Of a DNA stretch of 64,000 nucleotides, positions 25,257 through 34,918 are shown one piece after another. Source of the stretch: HK1 sp965204915 (lineage in GTDB: Bacteria > Pseudomonadota > Gammaproteobacteria > HK1). The notes under the pieces are model-generated. The model was not told the origin of the DNA. It searched no databases and saw only the letters and a list, made by a program, of their open reading frames with translations. The position numbers and the translations under genes were made by a program. Location of the stretch: NCBI GenBank assembly GCA_965204915.1, contig OZ242023.1, forward strand, positions 4,216,001-4,280,000, read 5' to 3'. Position 1 is the stretch's first letter. Each line of letters begins with the position of its first letter.

Positions 25257-25662
25257 GGCCGCTTCTCCGCGAACCTTCACCAGCCCGAACGAGGGGTTGC
25301 CATCGGGAAGATCCTCAGCGAAATGGATCTGTACGGTGTCCTTCGTCGCCGACGCAGTCTCCGGCGCGTGAAGGTGGCCAATGAGATGGAACCATCCTCG
25401 CCGACCGCCCTCCGAGGGGTCAAGCCGGCATCGAGCACGCCGCGCGCGCCAGGCCCGCGCCGCCTCCGAACCCCGCTCAACGAAGGCCGGGACCGGAACC
25501 CCGGCGACACACCGCTCACCCGCCGGCATTGAGCACGCCTAGCCCCCGCGCACCTGCACCCAGCCCGGAGCGGGCATCATCCTCCCGTCTCTGCAATCCC
25601 CGCAATACGCCGGCCGCCGGCGACGTCCGCCCGCCCGAGCCCATCATCCGGAGACCACCACC
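25257..25662. other. Gene-less stretch between oxygenase and integrase fragment
   Basis: No convincing gene. The minus frame stays open upstream of the oxygenase start, but low-complexity Arg/Ala content and the good ribosome site at 25256 argue against an N-terminal extension. The promoter for the oxygenase is expected here. Confidence 0.4.
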
Positions 25663-25860
25663 ATGAACGACGTCGTCCTCGCCGATGCCGGCTTGCCGTC
25701 CCGCATCGAGCGCCTGACCGCCGCCCTCTCCACCTCTACGCAAAGGTGCTACCGCAACGGCTGGCGCAAGTGGGAGGCCTTCGCCCTCGACCACGGCGCC
25801 ACCTTGTTTCCGGCCACCCCGGAAGCGCTCGCCGCCTTCGTCGAGCACCTCGCCGCCGCC
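25663..25860 (+). pseudogene. Tyrosine recombinase (integrase) N-terminal fragment
   Basis: ATG at 25663 with CCGGAG upstream. The 66 residues include STSTQRCYRNGWRKWEAFAL and FPATPEALAAFVEHLAAA, the core-binding (SAM-like) domain of phage-type tyrosine recombinases. Where the next helix and the catalytic domain should follow, the 326-bp direct repeat begins and similarity stops. The catalytic Arg, His and Tyr residues are absent, so the protein cannot recombine DNA. It marks a former mobile element at the right edge of the cassette. Confidence 0.7.
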
Positions 25861-26177
25861 GTCCGTCATGGTGCTGGCGGAAGGAACAGTTGGACGCGGC
25901 CGCGTCGGAGCCAACGGAAGCCGTCTCCGCTTCGCCGGCGGAGCGGGTAGCACCCGATCGCGGCCCGCGGGTATCCTGCCCCTCGCTACGCCACCGGAGT
26001 GCCGCCTTGCTCGCCGACGCCCGCGACCTCAAGGCCGCCGGGGTCGAAACCGAGCACGCCGACGTGACCGTCCCCGACGCCACCTGCGATTTCCGCCCCG
26101 CCCCGCGGCGCGGCTTGCGGCGGGCCGGCGGCGTCTCGACGGCCGATACCGTGGGCCGCGGATCCCCCGGAGCGCCG
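25852..26177. repeat. 326-bp direct repeat, right copy
   Basis: Second copy of 21165-21490. It starts inside the integrase frame and ends 12 bp before the TTG proposed as start of the membrane protein at 26190. Confidence 0.88.
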
Positions 26178-26189
26178 GCGGAGTCCGCA

Positions 26190-28100
26190 TTGCCTTTGCT
26201 GCACCGGCTGGCCGTCGTCTACCTGATGCTGCCGGTGGTGGTGTGGCTGGTGGGCTGGTTCGAGTGGTGGCTCGGCCTCCCGGCCGCCGCACTGCTGGTG
26301 GGCGCGCTCCGCCGCCCCCTCTCCGGACCTTGGCGGCTGCGCGCGCCGACCCCCGCCGAGGCGGCGATCCTCGCGGTGGTCGCCCTCTGGGTGCTGGCGA
26401 CCGCCGCCGGCGGCGTGTTCGACCCGTGGAACCTCGACTTCTTCAAGCAGCGGATGACCCTGCTCGATCTGGGCCGCCATCCCTGGCCCACGTACCTGCC
26501 CGACCCGCTGGCCGCCTGGCGGCCCGCGCCCGCCGAAGGCCCGCCGGCCACGCCGCCGCTGCTGCGCTACTACCTCGGATGGCACATGGTCCCGGGGCTG
26601 GCCGCCCACTGGCTCGGCCCGGCGGCGCTGAGCTGGGCCGTTCCCCTGTGGACCTGGGCCGGGGTCGCCCTCGTCGCGCTGCTGTTCACCCGCGGGCGGC
26701 GGGGGCGGGCGCTGGCCATCGCCCTCGCCGTTCTCGTCTTCTTCAGCGGGATGACCTTCGCAGGCCTGCCGGCAATCAAGGGATGGGAGTGGATCGACTG
26801 GATTATCGAAAATCGGGACTGGTACACCTTCCTGGTCTACGAGCCAGCGTTCCTGCGGACCTTGTCCCCAACGGCCACCCTGAAGTCGGCGCCCCACCAC
26901 TTCCTGGCCGCCGGACTGTATGCCCTGCTCTGCCTGCATCTCTGCCGCCAGCCCCGGTTCCTGGCCGTGCTCGGGGTGCTGCTGGCGGCGGCCCCGTTCT
27001 GGTCCGCGTTCGTCGCCGTGGGCCTGCTCCCCCTGCTCGCGGCGGTGCTGTGGATGAACGGCGTGCGCCCGTTCCTGCGCTGGCCCAACCTGTGCCTGGC
27101 GGGACCGCTGTTCGGGGTGGTGGCGCTGTACCTGACCTCCGGGGCGATGGACCTCCCCCACGGCTGGATGTGGCAGAAGGAGGGATACGACTGGCCGCGG
27201 CTGATGCGCCGGCTGCCCTTGTTCTACCTGACCGAGTTCCTGCTGCTGGCGGTGCTGCTGGCGGCGGTCCGCCCGGCGGTGCGCCGGGAGCCCTTCTTCA
27301 TCGCCGCGGTGGCGGCCCTGCTGCTCCTGCCCCTGTACTGGTACGAACAATCGCACGACATCCTGCTGCGCGGGTCGCTGCCGGCGCTGCTCGTGCTGGG
27401 CTGGCTCTGCGCCGGGGCGGTGGCGCGCGGCGGGGGGGCGCTCGTGCGCCGGGGCGGGCTCCGCCGCCGGGCCGCGTTCGCGGGGCTGGTGCTGGTGCTC
27501 GGCCTGGGGGCGCTCAACCCGGCGGCGGATCTGGTGTGGTCCCTCCGAGGGTACAGCCCGTACCGGTATGAACACGCCGGGTACACCACCCTGGTGGATC
27601 TGCCCCCCAAGTGGCGGCGCCAGATCGTCGTGCGCGACCCGCCGGACCTGCTCCGGCGGCTGCTGCGCGAGCCCGCGCCCTTCCCCGAACGCCGCATCCC
27701 CGACGAGCCCGTCATCCAATCGGGCTTCGACGTGTACCTCGACCACGGCACGCTCATCTACGTCAAGGATCGATGCACGCCCGAGGAGGTGGCGAGGTTC
27801 ATCTTCGTGAGAGTGGCCCCCGTGAGCCCGGAGGATCTGCCGGCGGACCGCCGACGGCAAGGGTTCCGATACGAGCCATTGTACGGCGCTTTCCCCAATC
27901 CGGAGAGGTTCGGCGATCGGTGCCTGGCCGGCAGGTCGCTTCCCACGTATCCGGTGGACCACGTCGTCACCGGGCAGCGGGCACGGCGGTGGGAGCGGGG
28001 GCGGTGGCTATACCGGGAGCTCTGGCGAGGGGAGGCCGCCCTCGGCGCCGCCCCGCCTCGCCGGACACGGCACCAAACTACCTCCCGCCCGCCGCGGTAG
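26190..28100 (+). CDS. Polytopic membrane protein with the array-type C-terminal domain on a different scaffold
   Basis: About 636 residues if started at TTG 26190, which has CGGAG 7 nt upstream; ATG 26226 is the alternative. About 12 helices are rich in Leu, Ala and Trp, with the loop FDPWNLDFFKQRMTLLDLGR resembling luminal loops of GT-C glycosyltransferases. The membrane part does not resemble the array family by eye. The last 130 residues do: QSGFDVYLDHGTLIYVKDRC, then FIFVRVAPVSPEDLPADRR, then RCLAGRSLPTYPVDHVVTGQ. The C-terminal domain is therefore modular. Enzymatic role unknown; glycan-related by association. Confidence 0.7.
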   Translation: MPLLHRLAVVYLMLPVVVWLVGWFEWWLGLPAAALLVGALRRPLSGPWRLRAPTPAEAAILAVVALWVLATAAGGVFDPWNLDFFKQRMTLLDLGRHPWPTYLPDPLAAWRPAPAEGPPATPPLLRYYLGWHMVPGLAAHWLGPAALSWAVPLWTWAGVALVALLFTRGRRGRALAIALAVLVFFSGMTFAGLPAIKGWEWIDWIIENRDWYTFLVYEPAFLRTLSPTATLKSAPHHFLAAGLYALLCLHLCRQPRFLAVLGVLLAAAPFWSAFVAVGLLPLLAAVLWMNGVRPFLRWPNLCLAGPLFGVVALYLTSGAMDLPHGWMWQKEGYDWPRLMRRLPLFYLTEFLLLAVLLAAVRPAVRREPFFIAAVAALLLLPLYWYEQSHDILLRGSLPALLVLGWLCAGAVARGGGALVRRGGLRRRAAFAGLVLVLGLGALNPAADLVWSLRGYSPYRYEHAGYTTLVDLPPKWRRQIVVRDPPDLLRRLLREPAPFPERRIPDEPVIQSGFDVYLDHGTLIYVKDRCTPEEVARFIFVRVAPVSPEDLPADRRRQGFRYEPLYGAFPNPERFGDRCLAGRSLPTYPVDHVVTGQRARRWERGRWLYRELWRGEAALGAAPPRRTRHQTTSRPPR

Positions 28101-28403
28101 ACGCCTTCATTGGAGCACACCCGCCCAAGGGGCGCTATCGAGCCGGTATCGCTGGCGCGCTCAACGGCGGTATCTCGCCGGTAACGCCTCCTCGTCGATA
28201 CCGCCGCTTGGATGCCACCGCCACCGGGAACCTTCGAGATAAACCGTCGGATTCGTCGATCGACGATTTTCGCATCTACCGCGCCCCGTGCGCACGATGC
28301 GGCCGGCACGCGGTCCCGGTCCACGGACCCGGACGCCCCGCCGCTGTCTGCCTGCCGTGCGCCCGCGATCGTCAGCGTGACGTGACGCCATGCGAGGCTC
28401 GCT
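28101..28403. other. Gene-less stretch with zinc-ribbon-like remnant
   Basis: The plus strand at about 28265-28390 could encode FRIYRAPCARCGRHAVPVHG followed by a second CxxC (VCLPC), like a zinc ribbon. There is no start and no family match I can name. It is probably a remnant or chance. Confidence 0.3.
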
Positions 28404-30494
28404 TCACCTGTCCAGAACGGCCTCACCCTTCCAGAGCGGCTCCTCTCCGGAGAAGAACTGGCCGGTCCTGATCCGCTCGACGGCATAGTCCGGAAGGGGG
28501 CGGATGGTGACGCATCGTCCATCGTCGAGCCCGTTGCGGAAGACGCCGGGGACGAACTCGAAGTCCAGGTTGTTGAAGGAGGGATTCCCGAGATCGGCGG
28601 GATCCGCCGGAATCACGTGCAGGAAGAACCTGGGGATGACGTCCTCTTCGGTACACTGCTCCTTCGTGTAGATCAGTTGGTTGTCCGCGTAGTAGACGTC
28701 GAAACGGGAGCGGATGACGGGTTCGGTGTCTTCGATCAGATCGAGTACCCGGGGATCGGCGTACGACGATGCCTGCCCGGATCGGTCGACGAGGCTCGCT
28801 TCACCCTTCCATAACGGTTCCTCGTGGGGAAAGAACTGGCCGGTCCTGATCCGCTCGATGGCATAGTCCGGAAGGTGGCGGATGGAGACGCATCGTCCAT
28901 CGTCGAGCCCACCGCGGAAGTGGCTGTAGGTGAAAACGAAGTCCAGGTTGTTGAAGGAGAAGGATGGATTCCCGAGATCGTCGGGATCCGCCGGGATCAC
29001 GTGCAGGAAGACGCTGGGGGTGACGTCTTCTTCGGTACACTGCTCCTTCGTGTAGATCAGTCGATTGTCCGCGTAGTAGACGTCGAAACGGGAGCGGATG
29101 ACGGGTTCGGTGTCTTCGATCGATTCGAGCACCCGGGAATCGGCGTATTCCACCCAAACCCAGGTGGAAAGGTAGGCGCCGGCCGCCAGCAAGGAAGCAC
29201 GAATCATCCCCTTCATCTTCAAGATGGCCAGGACCAGGCAGGAAAAACAGAGTCCGTGCATCACGAACAGGAACCTGGTGGTTCTGAGAGGGAAGTCGTC
29301 ATAGACGATGAAGTTCGGCACGTTGACCAGCATCAGGGCCACGATCCAGAGGATGCCCGGAAGCAGGTGGGGCCGGGCTCGATACGCCTCCCAGGCCGAA
29401 ACCAGCAAGGCCGTGACCAGTGCGCACAGGGCAAGAGCGGTCAGAGCCTCGCCCAATCGAGCAGAGCTTCCGCTCCATCCCAAATCGTGGAAGAGATCGA
29501 GGTGTCGAGTCCAGATGTCCGTGAAGCCTCCCGCCACATCACTGCCGGTCCACTTGAATATGTAGATCACCTGGTTCAGGAAGTCGGCAAGGGGATCGAT
29601 GCCGCCCCAGGCGGCGGTCTTGACCAGCAGGCCGAGGCCGTAGCAGGTCAGAAAGCCGGCCAGGTAGAGCCCGATGCACCGGACCGCCTGCTCGACCCTC
29701 TCGCGCACCGCCGCACGCTCGTGCCCGAAGTACGCAATCAGTCCAATCAGGGTGACGGCGAGAAAGGTGTGCCCATCCGCCAGCCACAGGTACGACGACA
29801 CCATTCCCGTGACGAAGGAGAAGAAGCGCGCCCTTCCCCACGGCGCCGCGCCCGGCGCCCGGAAGCGCATCAGGAACGCCAGAACGGCCGCCGACAGAAC
29901 CGCCCAGGCATAGGGCATGCCGTTGGCCACGTCCCCGAAGGAATCGACCCCGGAATGGAAGGCGCCCAGGAGGATCAGCGGAGAGATGACCACGAGAGCC
30001 CTGGGGGACAGCAGCAGCACCGCGACGGCCAGCAGGGCGTACGCCAGCCGGGTGGCGGTCTTGGTCAGCTCGCTGAGCTCGTACACGGAGAGCGCGCGCA
30101 AGGCGATGGCGTAGAGCGCCTTGCTGCCCCACCAGTAGCGGAGTTTGAGGGGTCTGCCGACCGGCTCCCCGCCGCCCAACGCATCCCGCAGAGCACGACA
30201 AAAGTCATACGGGTGCACGACGAACACCGGCACCAGCAGGGCGTCCCTGAAGGGAGAGCCTCCCCCCCGGGCACCTGCCATGACCGCGGACGACAGCTCG
30301 CAGTACTCGTGGGTATTCTTGAATCCGTGAGAGTACCCTGCATCCCGTTGCGTCGTGTCGAGCTCGGCTTGAAATCTCTGCTTCGCCACCTCGTAGGGGA
30401 GCTGGTTGCCGGCATGGTGCAGGAGGAAGAAGAACGCGGTGCCGGCAACCAGTGCCGCAGTGTATGTCGAGAGAGGCCTGAACCAGGCCCTCAT
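28404..30494 (-). CDS. Array paralog C: polytopic membrane protein, duplicated C-terminal domain
   Basis: 696 residues, starting MRAWFRPLSTYTAALVAG at 30494. The start overlaps the stop of a methyltransferase remnant (ATGA), keeping the coupling seen at the intact methyltransferase. The membrane part is as in A. In the first C-terminal domain the usual RFFLH is SVFLH. The linker SLVDRSGQASSYADPRVLDL is encoded by an internal boundary repeat at 28762-28815. The second domain ends in AVLDR, one residue different from the AVLDE of A, B, D and G. It is the last gene of the minus-strand array before the inserted cassette. Confidence 0.75.
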   Translation of the reverse strand: MRAWFRPLSTYTAALVAGTAFFFLLHHAGNQLPYEVAKQRFQAELDTTQRDAGYSHGFKNTHEYCELSSAVMAGARGGGSPFRDALLVPVFVVHPYDFCRALRDALGGGEPVGRPLKLRYWWGSKALYAIALRALSVYELSELTKTATRLAYALLAVAVLLLSPRALVVISPLILLGAFHSGVDSFGDVANGMPYAWAVLSAAVLAFLMRFRAPGAAPWGRARFFSFVTGMVSSYLWLADGHTFLAVTLIGLIAYFGHERAAVRERVEQAVRCIGLYLAGFLTCYGLGLLVKTAAWGGIDPLADFLNQVIYIFKWTGSDVAGGFTDIWTRHLDLFHDLGWSGSSARLGEALTALALCALVTALLVSAWEAYRARPHLLPGILWIVALMLVNVPNFIVYDDFPLRTTRFLFVMHGLCFSCLVLAILKMKGMIRASLLAAGAYLSTWVWVEYADSRVLESIEDTEPVIRSRFDVYYADNRLIYTKEQCTEEDVTPSVFLHVIPADPDDLGNPSFSFNNLDFVFTYSHFRGGLDDGRCVSIRHLPDYAIERIRTGQFFPHEEPLWKGEASLVDRSGQASSYADPRVLDLIEDTEPVIRSRFDVYYADNQLIYTKEQCTEEDVIPRFFLHVIPADPADLGNPSFNNLDFEFVPGVFRNGLDDGRCVTIRPLPDYAVERIRTGQFFSGEEPLWKGEAVLDR

Positions 30495-30612
30495 GGCTCG
30501 GCGTCCTTGCGGAAGACGGCGACGAAGCTCGACCCGATCATGCCCGTCAGGGTACTGGCGACACGCGCCGGCCGCAAACGCCAGCGCCAGGGTGGGAAGA
30601 TCGCGCACCACT
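30491..30612 (-). pseudogene. Methyltransferase 3' remnant upstream of paralog C
   Basis: It reads EWCAIFPPWRWRLRPARVA and then GMIGSSFVAVFRKDAEP before the stop. This matches the last 40 residues of the intact methyltransferase at 41489-42214, with a small insertion. The 5' part is replaced by the boundary repeat. Confidence 0.8.
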
Positions 30613-30680
30613 CCGGCACGGCCGCGGACGATGCCTGCCCGGACCGGTCGACGAGGCTCGCTTCACTCATCCAGAACGGC
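30610..30680. repeat. Array boundary repeat, intergenic copy 3
   Basis: GGACGATGCCTGCCCGGACC, then GGTCGACGAGGCTCGCTTCAC, running into the end of paralog D. It joins the methyltransferase remnant. Confidence 0.8.
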
Positions 30681-32789
30681 CTCACCCTTCCAGAGCGGCT
30701 CCTCGCCGGAGAAGAACTGGCCGGTCCTGATCCGCTCGACGGCATAGTCCGGAAGGGGGCGGATGGTGACGCATCTGCCACCGTCGAGCCCGTTGCGGAA
30801 GACGCCGGGGACGAAGTCGAAGTCCAGGTTGTTGAAGTAGGGAGTCTCGAGATCGGCGGGATCCGCCGGGATCACGTGCAGGAAGAACCTGGGGGTGACG
30901 TCCTCTTCGGTACACTGCTCCTTCGTGTAGATCAGCCGGTTGTCCGCGTAGTAGACGTCGAAACGGGAGCGGATGACGGGCTCGGTGTCTTCGATCAGGT
31001 CGAGTACCCGGGGGTCGGCGTACGACGATGCCTGCCCGGACCGGTCGACGAGGCTCGCTTCACCCTTCCATAACGATCCCTCCTCGCCGATGAAGAACTG
31101 GCCGGTCCTGATCCGCTCGATGGCATAGATCGGAAGGGGGAGGATGGAGACGCATCGTCCATCGTCGAGCCAGTTGCGGAAGTAGCTGCGGAAGTAGCTG
31201 TAGGTGAAAACGAAGTCCAGGTTGTTGAAGTTGAAGGAGGGATTCTCGAGATCGTCGGGATCCGCCGGGATCGCGTGCAGGAAGAACCTGGTGGTGTCGT
31301 CCTCTTCGGTACACTGCTCTTTCGTGTAGATCAGTTGGTTGTCCGCGTAGTAGACGTCGAAACGGGAGCGGATGACAGGTTCGGTGTCTTCGATCAGGTC
31401 GAGTACCCGGGGATCGGCGTATTCCACCCATATCCGGGAGGAAAGGTAGACACCGGCCACACCGGCCACCCCGGCCGCCAGCAAGGAGGCACGAATCATC
31501 CCCTTCATCTTCATCTTCAGGATGGCCAGGATCAGACCGGAAAAGCAGAGTCCGTGCATCACGAACAGGAACCTGGCGGTTCTGTAGGGGACGTCTTCGG
31601 AGACAATGAAGTTCGGCACGTTGACCAGCATCAGGGCCACGATCCAGAGGATGCCCGGAAGCAGGTGGGGCCGGGCTCGATACGCCTCCCAGGCCGAAAC
31701 CAGCAAGGCCGCGACCAGTGCGCACAGGGCAAGAGCGGTCAGAACCTCGCCCAATCGAACGGAGCTTCCGATCCATACCAGCTCGTGGAAGAAATCGAGG
31801 TATAGAAAGAAGTTCGTGGTGTCATGCGCCCACTCATCGTGGGCCCTCTCCAATCTGTAAATCACCTGGTTCAGGAAGGCGGCAAGGGGATCGATGCCGC
31901 CCCAGGCGGCGGTCTTGACCAGCAGGCCGAGGCCATGACAGGTCAGAAAGCCGGCCAGGTAGAACCCGATGCACCGGACCGCCTGCTCGACCCTCTCGCG
32001 CACCGCCGCACGCTCGTGCCCGAAGTACGCAATCAGTCCAATCAGGGTGACGGCGAGAAACGTGTGTCCATCCGCCAGCCACAGGTACGACGACACCATT
32101 CCCGCGACGAAGGAGAAGAAGCGCGCCCTTCCCCACGGCGCCGCGCCCGGCGCCCGGAAGCGCATCAGGAACGCCAGAACGGCCGCCGACAGAACCGCCC
32201 AGGCATAGGGCATGCCGTTGGCCACGTCCCCGAAGTAATCGACCCCGGAATGGAAGGCGCCCAGGAGGATCAGCGGAGAGATGACCGCGAGAGCCCTGGG
32301 GGACAGCAGCAGCACCGCGACGGCCAGCAGGGCGTACGCCAGCCGGGTGGCGGTCTTGGTCAGCTTGCGGAGCTCGTACACGGAGAGTGCGCGCAAGGCG
32401 ATGGCATAGAGCGCCTTGCTGCCCCACCAGTAGCGGGTTTTGAGAAGTCCGCTGTGCGGCTCCCTGCCGCCCAACGCCTCCCGCATAGCACGACAATGGT
32501 CATACGGGTACACGATGAACACCCGCACCAGCAGGGCGTCTCTGAAGGGAGAGCCTCCCCCCCGGGCACCTGCCATGACCGCGGACGACAGCTCGCAGTA
32601 CTCCCAGGCTATCTTGAATCCGCGAGCGTGCCCTGCGTCCCATTGTGCCGCCTCGAGCTCGGCTTGAAATCTCTGCTTCGCCACCTCGTAGGGGAGCTGG
32701 TTGCCGGCATGGTGCAAGAGGAAGAAAAACGCGGTGCCGGCAACCAGTGCCGCGGTGTATATCGAGAGAGGCCTGAACCAGGCCCTCAT
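30663..32789 (-). CDS. Array paralog D: polytopic membrane protein, duplicated C-terminal domain
   Basis: 708 residues. The ATG at 32789 overlaps the stop of paralog E (ATGA). Differences from other members: EDDTTRFFLHAIPADPDDL in the first C-terminal domain, where most have EDVT, and a repeated FRSYFRNW insertion before DDGRC. The internal boundary repeat lies at 31018-31072. The protein ends in AVLDE. It is followed by an intergenic boundary repeat and a methyltransferase remnant before C, exactly the order seen between G and F, so these junctions arose from the same duplication. Confidence 0.75.
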   Translation of the reverse strand: MRAWFRPLSIYTAALVAGTAFFFLLHHAGNQLPYEVAKQRFQAELEAAQWDAGHARGFKIAWEYCELSSAVMAGARGGGSPFRDALLVRVFIVYPYDHCRAMREALGGREPHSGLLKTRYWWGSKALYAIALRALSVYELRKLTKTATRLAYALLAVAVLLLSPRALAVISPLILLGAFHSGVDYFGDVANGMPYAWAVLSAAVLAFLMRFRAPGAAPWGRARFFSFVAGMVSSYLWLADGHTFLAVTLIGLIAYFGHERAAVRERVEQAVRCIGFYLAGFLTCHGLGLLVKTAAWGGIDPLAAFLNQVIYRLERAHDEWAHDTTNFFLYLDFFHELVWIGSSVRLGEVLTALALCALVAALLVSAWEAYRARPHLLPGILWIVALMLVNVPNFIVSEDVPYRTARFLFVMHGLCFSGLILAILKMKMKGMIRASLLAAGVAGVAGVYLSSRIWVEYADPRVLDLIEDTEPVIRSRFDVYYADNQLIYTKEQCTEEDDTTRFFLHAIPADPDDLENPSFNFNNLDFVFTYSYFRSYFRNWLDDGRCVSILPLPIYAIERIRTGQFFIGEEGSLWKGEASLVDRSGQASSYADPRVLDLIEDTEPVIRSRFDVYYADNRLIYTKEQCTEEDVTPRFFLHVIPADPADLETPYFNNLDFDFVPGVFRNGLDGGRCVTIRPLPDYAVERIRTGQFFSGEEPLWKGEAVLDE

Positions 32790-34918
32790 GGCTCGGCGTC
32801 CTTGACGAGGCTCGCTTCACCCTTCCAGAGCGGCTCCTCGCCGGAGAAGAACTGGCCGGTCCTGATCCGCTCGACGGCATAGTCCGGAAGGGGGCGGATG
32901 GTGACGCATCTGCCACCGTCGAGCCCGTTGCGGAAGACGACGGGGATGAAGTCGAAGTCCAGGTTGTTGAAGTTGAAGGAGGGTTTCTCGAAATCGGCGG
33001 GATCCGCCGGGATCACGTGCAGGAAGAACCTGGGGGTGACGTCCTCTTCGGTACACTGCTCCTTCGTGTAGATCAGTTGGTTGTCCGCGTAGTAGACGTC
33101 GAAACGGGAGCGGATGACGGGCTCGGTGTCCTCGATCAGGTCGAGTACCCGGGGGTCGGCGTACGACGATGCCTGCCCGGACCGGTCGACGAGGCTCGCT
33201 TCACCCTTCCATAACGGTTCCTCCTCGCCGATGAAGAACTGGCCGGTCCTGATCCGCTCGATGGCATAGTCCGGAAGGGGGAGGGTGGTGACGCATCGTC
33301 CATCGTCGAGCCCGTTGCGGAAGTAGCCGCTGTCGGCGAATTCGGAGTCCAGGTTGTTGAAGGTGGAGGAGGGACTCTCGAGATCGGCGGGATCCGTCGG
33401 GATCACGTGCAGGAAGAACTTGGTGGTGACGTCCTCTTCGGTACACTGCTCCTTCGTGTAGATCAGTCGATTGTCCGCGTAGTAGACGTCGAAACGGGAG
33501 CGGATGACGGGCTCGGTGTCTTCGATCGATTCGAGCACCCGGGAATCGACGTATTCCACCCGAATCCAGAGGGAAAGGTAGACACCGGCCACACCGGCCA
33601 CCCCGGCCGCCAGCAAGGAGGCACGAATCATCCCCTTCATCTTCATCTTCAGGATGGCCAGGATCAGGCAGGAAAAGCAGAGTCCGTGCATCACGAACAG
33701 GAACCTGGCGGTTCTGTAGGGGAGGTCTTCGGAGACGATGAAGTTCGGCACGTTGACCAGCATCAGGGCCACGATCCAGAGGATGCCCGGAAGCAGGTGG
33801 GGCCGGGCTCGATACGCCTCCCAGGCCGAAACCAGCAAGGCCGCGACCAGTGCGCACAGGGCAAGAGCGGTCAGAACCTCGCCCAATCGAACGGAGCTTC
33901 CGATCCATACCAGCTCGTGGAAGAAATCGAGGTATCGAAAGAAGTACGTGGTGCCACGCGCCAACTCATCGTGGGTCCCCTCCAATGTGTAAATCACCTG
34001 GTTCAGGAAGTCGGCAAGGGGGTCGATGCCGCCCCAGGCGGCGGTCTTGACCAGCAGGCCGAGGCCATGACAGGTCAGAAAGCCGGCCAGGTAGAGCCCG
34101 ATGCACCGGACCGCCTGCTCGACCCTCTCGCGCACCGCCGCACGCTCGTGCCCGAAGTACGCAATCAATCCAATCAGGGTGACGGCAAGAAAGGTGTGCC
34201 CATCCCCCAGCCACAGGTACGACGACACCATTCCCGTGACGAAGGAGAAGAAGCGTGCCCTTCCCCACGGCGCCGCGCCCGGCGCCCGGAAGCGCATCAG
34301 GAACGCCAGAACGGCCGCCGACAGAACCGCCCAGGCATAGGGCATGCCGTTGGCCACGTCCCCGAAGTAATCGACCCCGGAATGGAAGGCGCCGAGGAGG
34401 ATCAGCGGAGAGATGACCGCGAGAGCCTTCGGGGACAGCAGCAGCACCGCGACGGCCAGCAGGGCGTACGCCAGGCGGGTGGCGGTCTTGGTCAGCTCGC
34501 GGAGCTCGTACACGGAGAGTGCGCGCAAGGCGATGGCGTAGAGCGCCTTGCTGCCCCACCAGTAGCGGGTTATGAGGGGTCCGCTGTCCGGCTTCCCGCC
34601 GCCTGCCGCCTCCCGCAGGGCACCACAATAGCCATGCGGGTGCACGAACACCGGCACCAGCAGGGCGTCTCTGAAGGGAGAGCCTCCCCCCCGAGCACCT
34701 GCCATGACCGCGGACGACAGCTCGCAGTACTCGTAGGTTCCCTTGAATCCGCGAGCGTACCCTGCGTCCCATTGTGCCGCGTCGAGCTCGGCTTGAAATC
34801 TCTGCTTCGCCACCTCGTAGGGGAGCTGGTTGCCGGCGTGGTGCAAGAGGAAGAAGAACGCGGTGCCGGCAACCAGTGCCGCGGTGTATATCGAGAGAGG
34901 CCTGAACCAGGCCCTCAT
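32786..34918 (-). CDS. Array paralog E: polytopic membrane protein with chimeric C-terminus
   Basis: 710 residues from the ATG at 34918, which overlaps the stop of F (ATGA). It has two C-terminal domains joined at an internal boundary repeat (33162-33215). The last residues are EASLVKDAEP instead of AVLDE. KDAEP is the C-terminus of the neighbouring methyltransferase, so the gene end was made by recombination between the boundary repeat (GACGAGGCTCGC) and the methyltransferase tail (GGCTCGGCGTCCTTG). This deletion removed the spacer and created the four-base overlap with D. Confidence 0.75.
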   Translation of the reverse strand: MRAWFRPLSIYTAALVAGTAFFFLLHHAGNQLPYEVAKQRFQAELDAAQWDAGYARGFKGTYEYCELSSAVMAGARGGGSPFRDALLVPVFVHPHGYCGALREAAGGGKPDSGPLITRYWWGSKALYAIALRALSVYELRELTKTATRLAYALLAVAVLLLSPKALAVISPLILLGAFHSGVDYFGDVANGMPYAWAVLSAAVLAFLMRFRAPGAAPWGRARFFSFVTGMVSSYLWLGDGHTFLAVTLIGLIAYFGHERAAVRERVEQAVRCIGLYLAGFLTCHGLGLLVKTAAWGGIDPLADFLNQVIYTLEGTHDELARGTTYFFRYLDFFHELVWIGSSVRLGEVLTALALCALVAALLVSAWEAYRARPHLLPGILWIVALMLVNVPNFIVSEDLPYRTARFLFVMHGLCFSCLILAILKMKMKGMIRASLLAAGVAGVAGVYLSLWIRVEYVDSRVLESIEDTEPVIRSRFDVYYADNRLIYTKEQCTEEDVTTKFFLHVIPTDPADLESPSSTFNNLDSEFADSGYFRNGLDDGRCVTTLPLPDYAIERIRTGQFFIGEEEPLWKGEASLVDRSGQASSYADPRVLDLIEDTEPVIRSRFDVYYADNQLIYTKEQCTEEDVTPRFFLHVIPADPADFEKPSFNFNNLDFDFIPVVFRNGLDGGRCVTIRPLPDYAVERIRTGQFFSGEEPLWKGEASLVKDAEP

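Noticed and set aside
28265..28390. Zinc-ribbon protein gene
   Set aside because: Two CxxC pairs are visible but no start codon, ribosome site or recognisable family.
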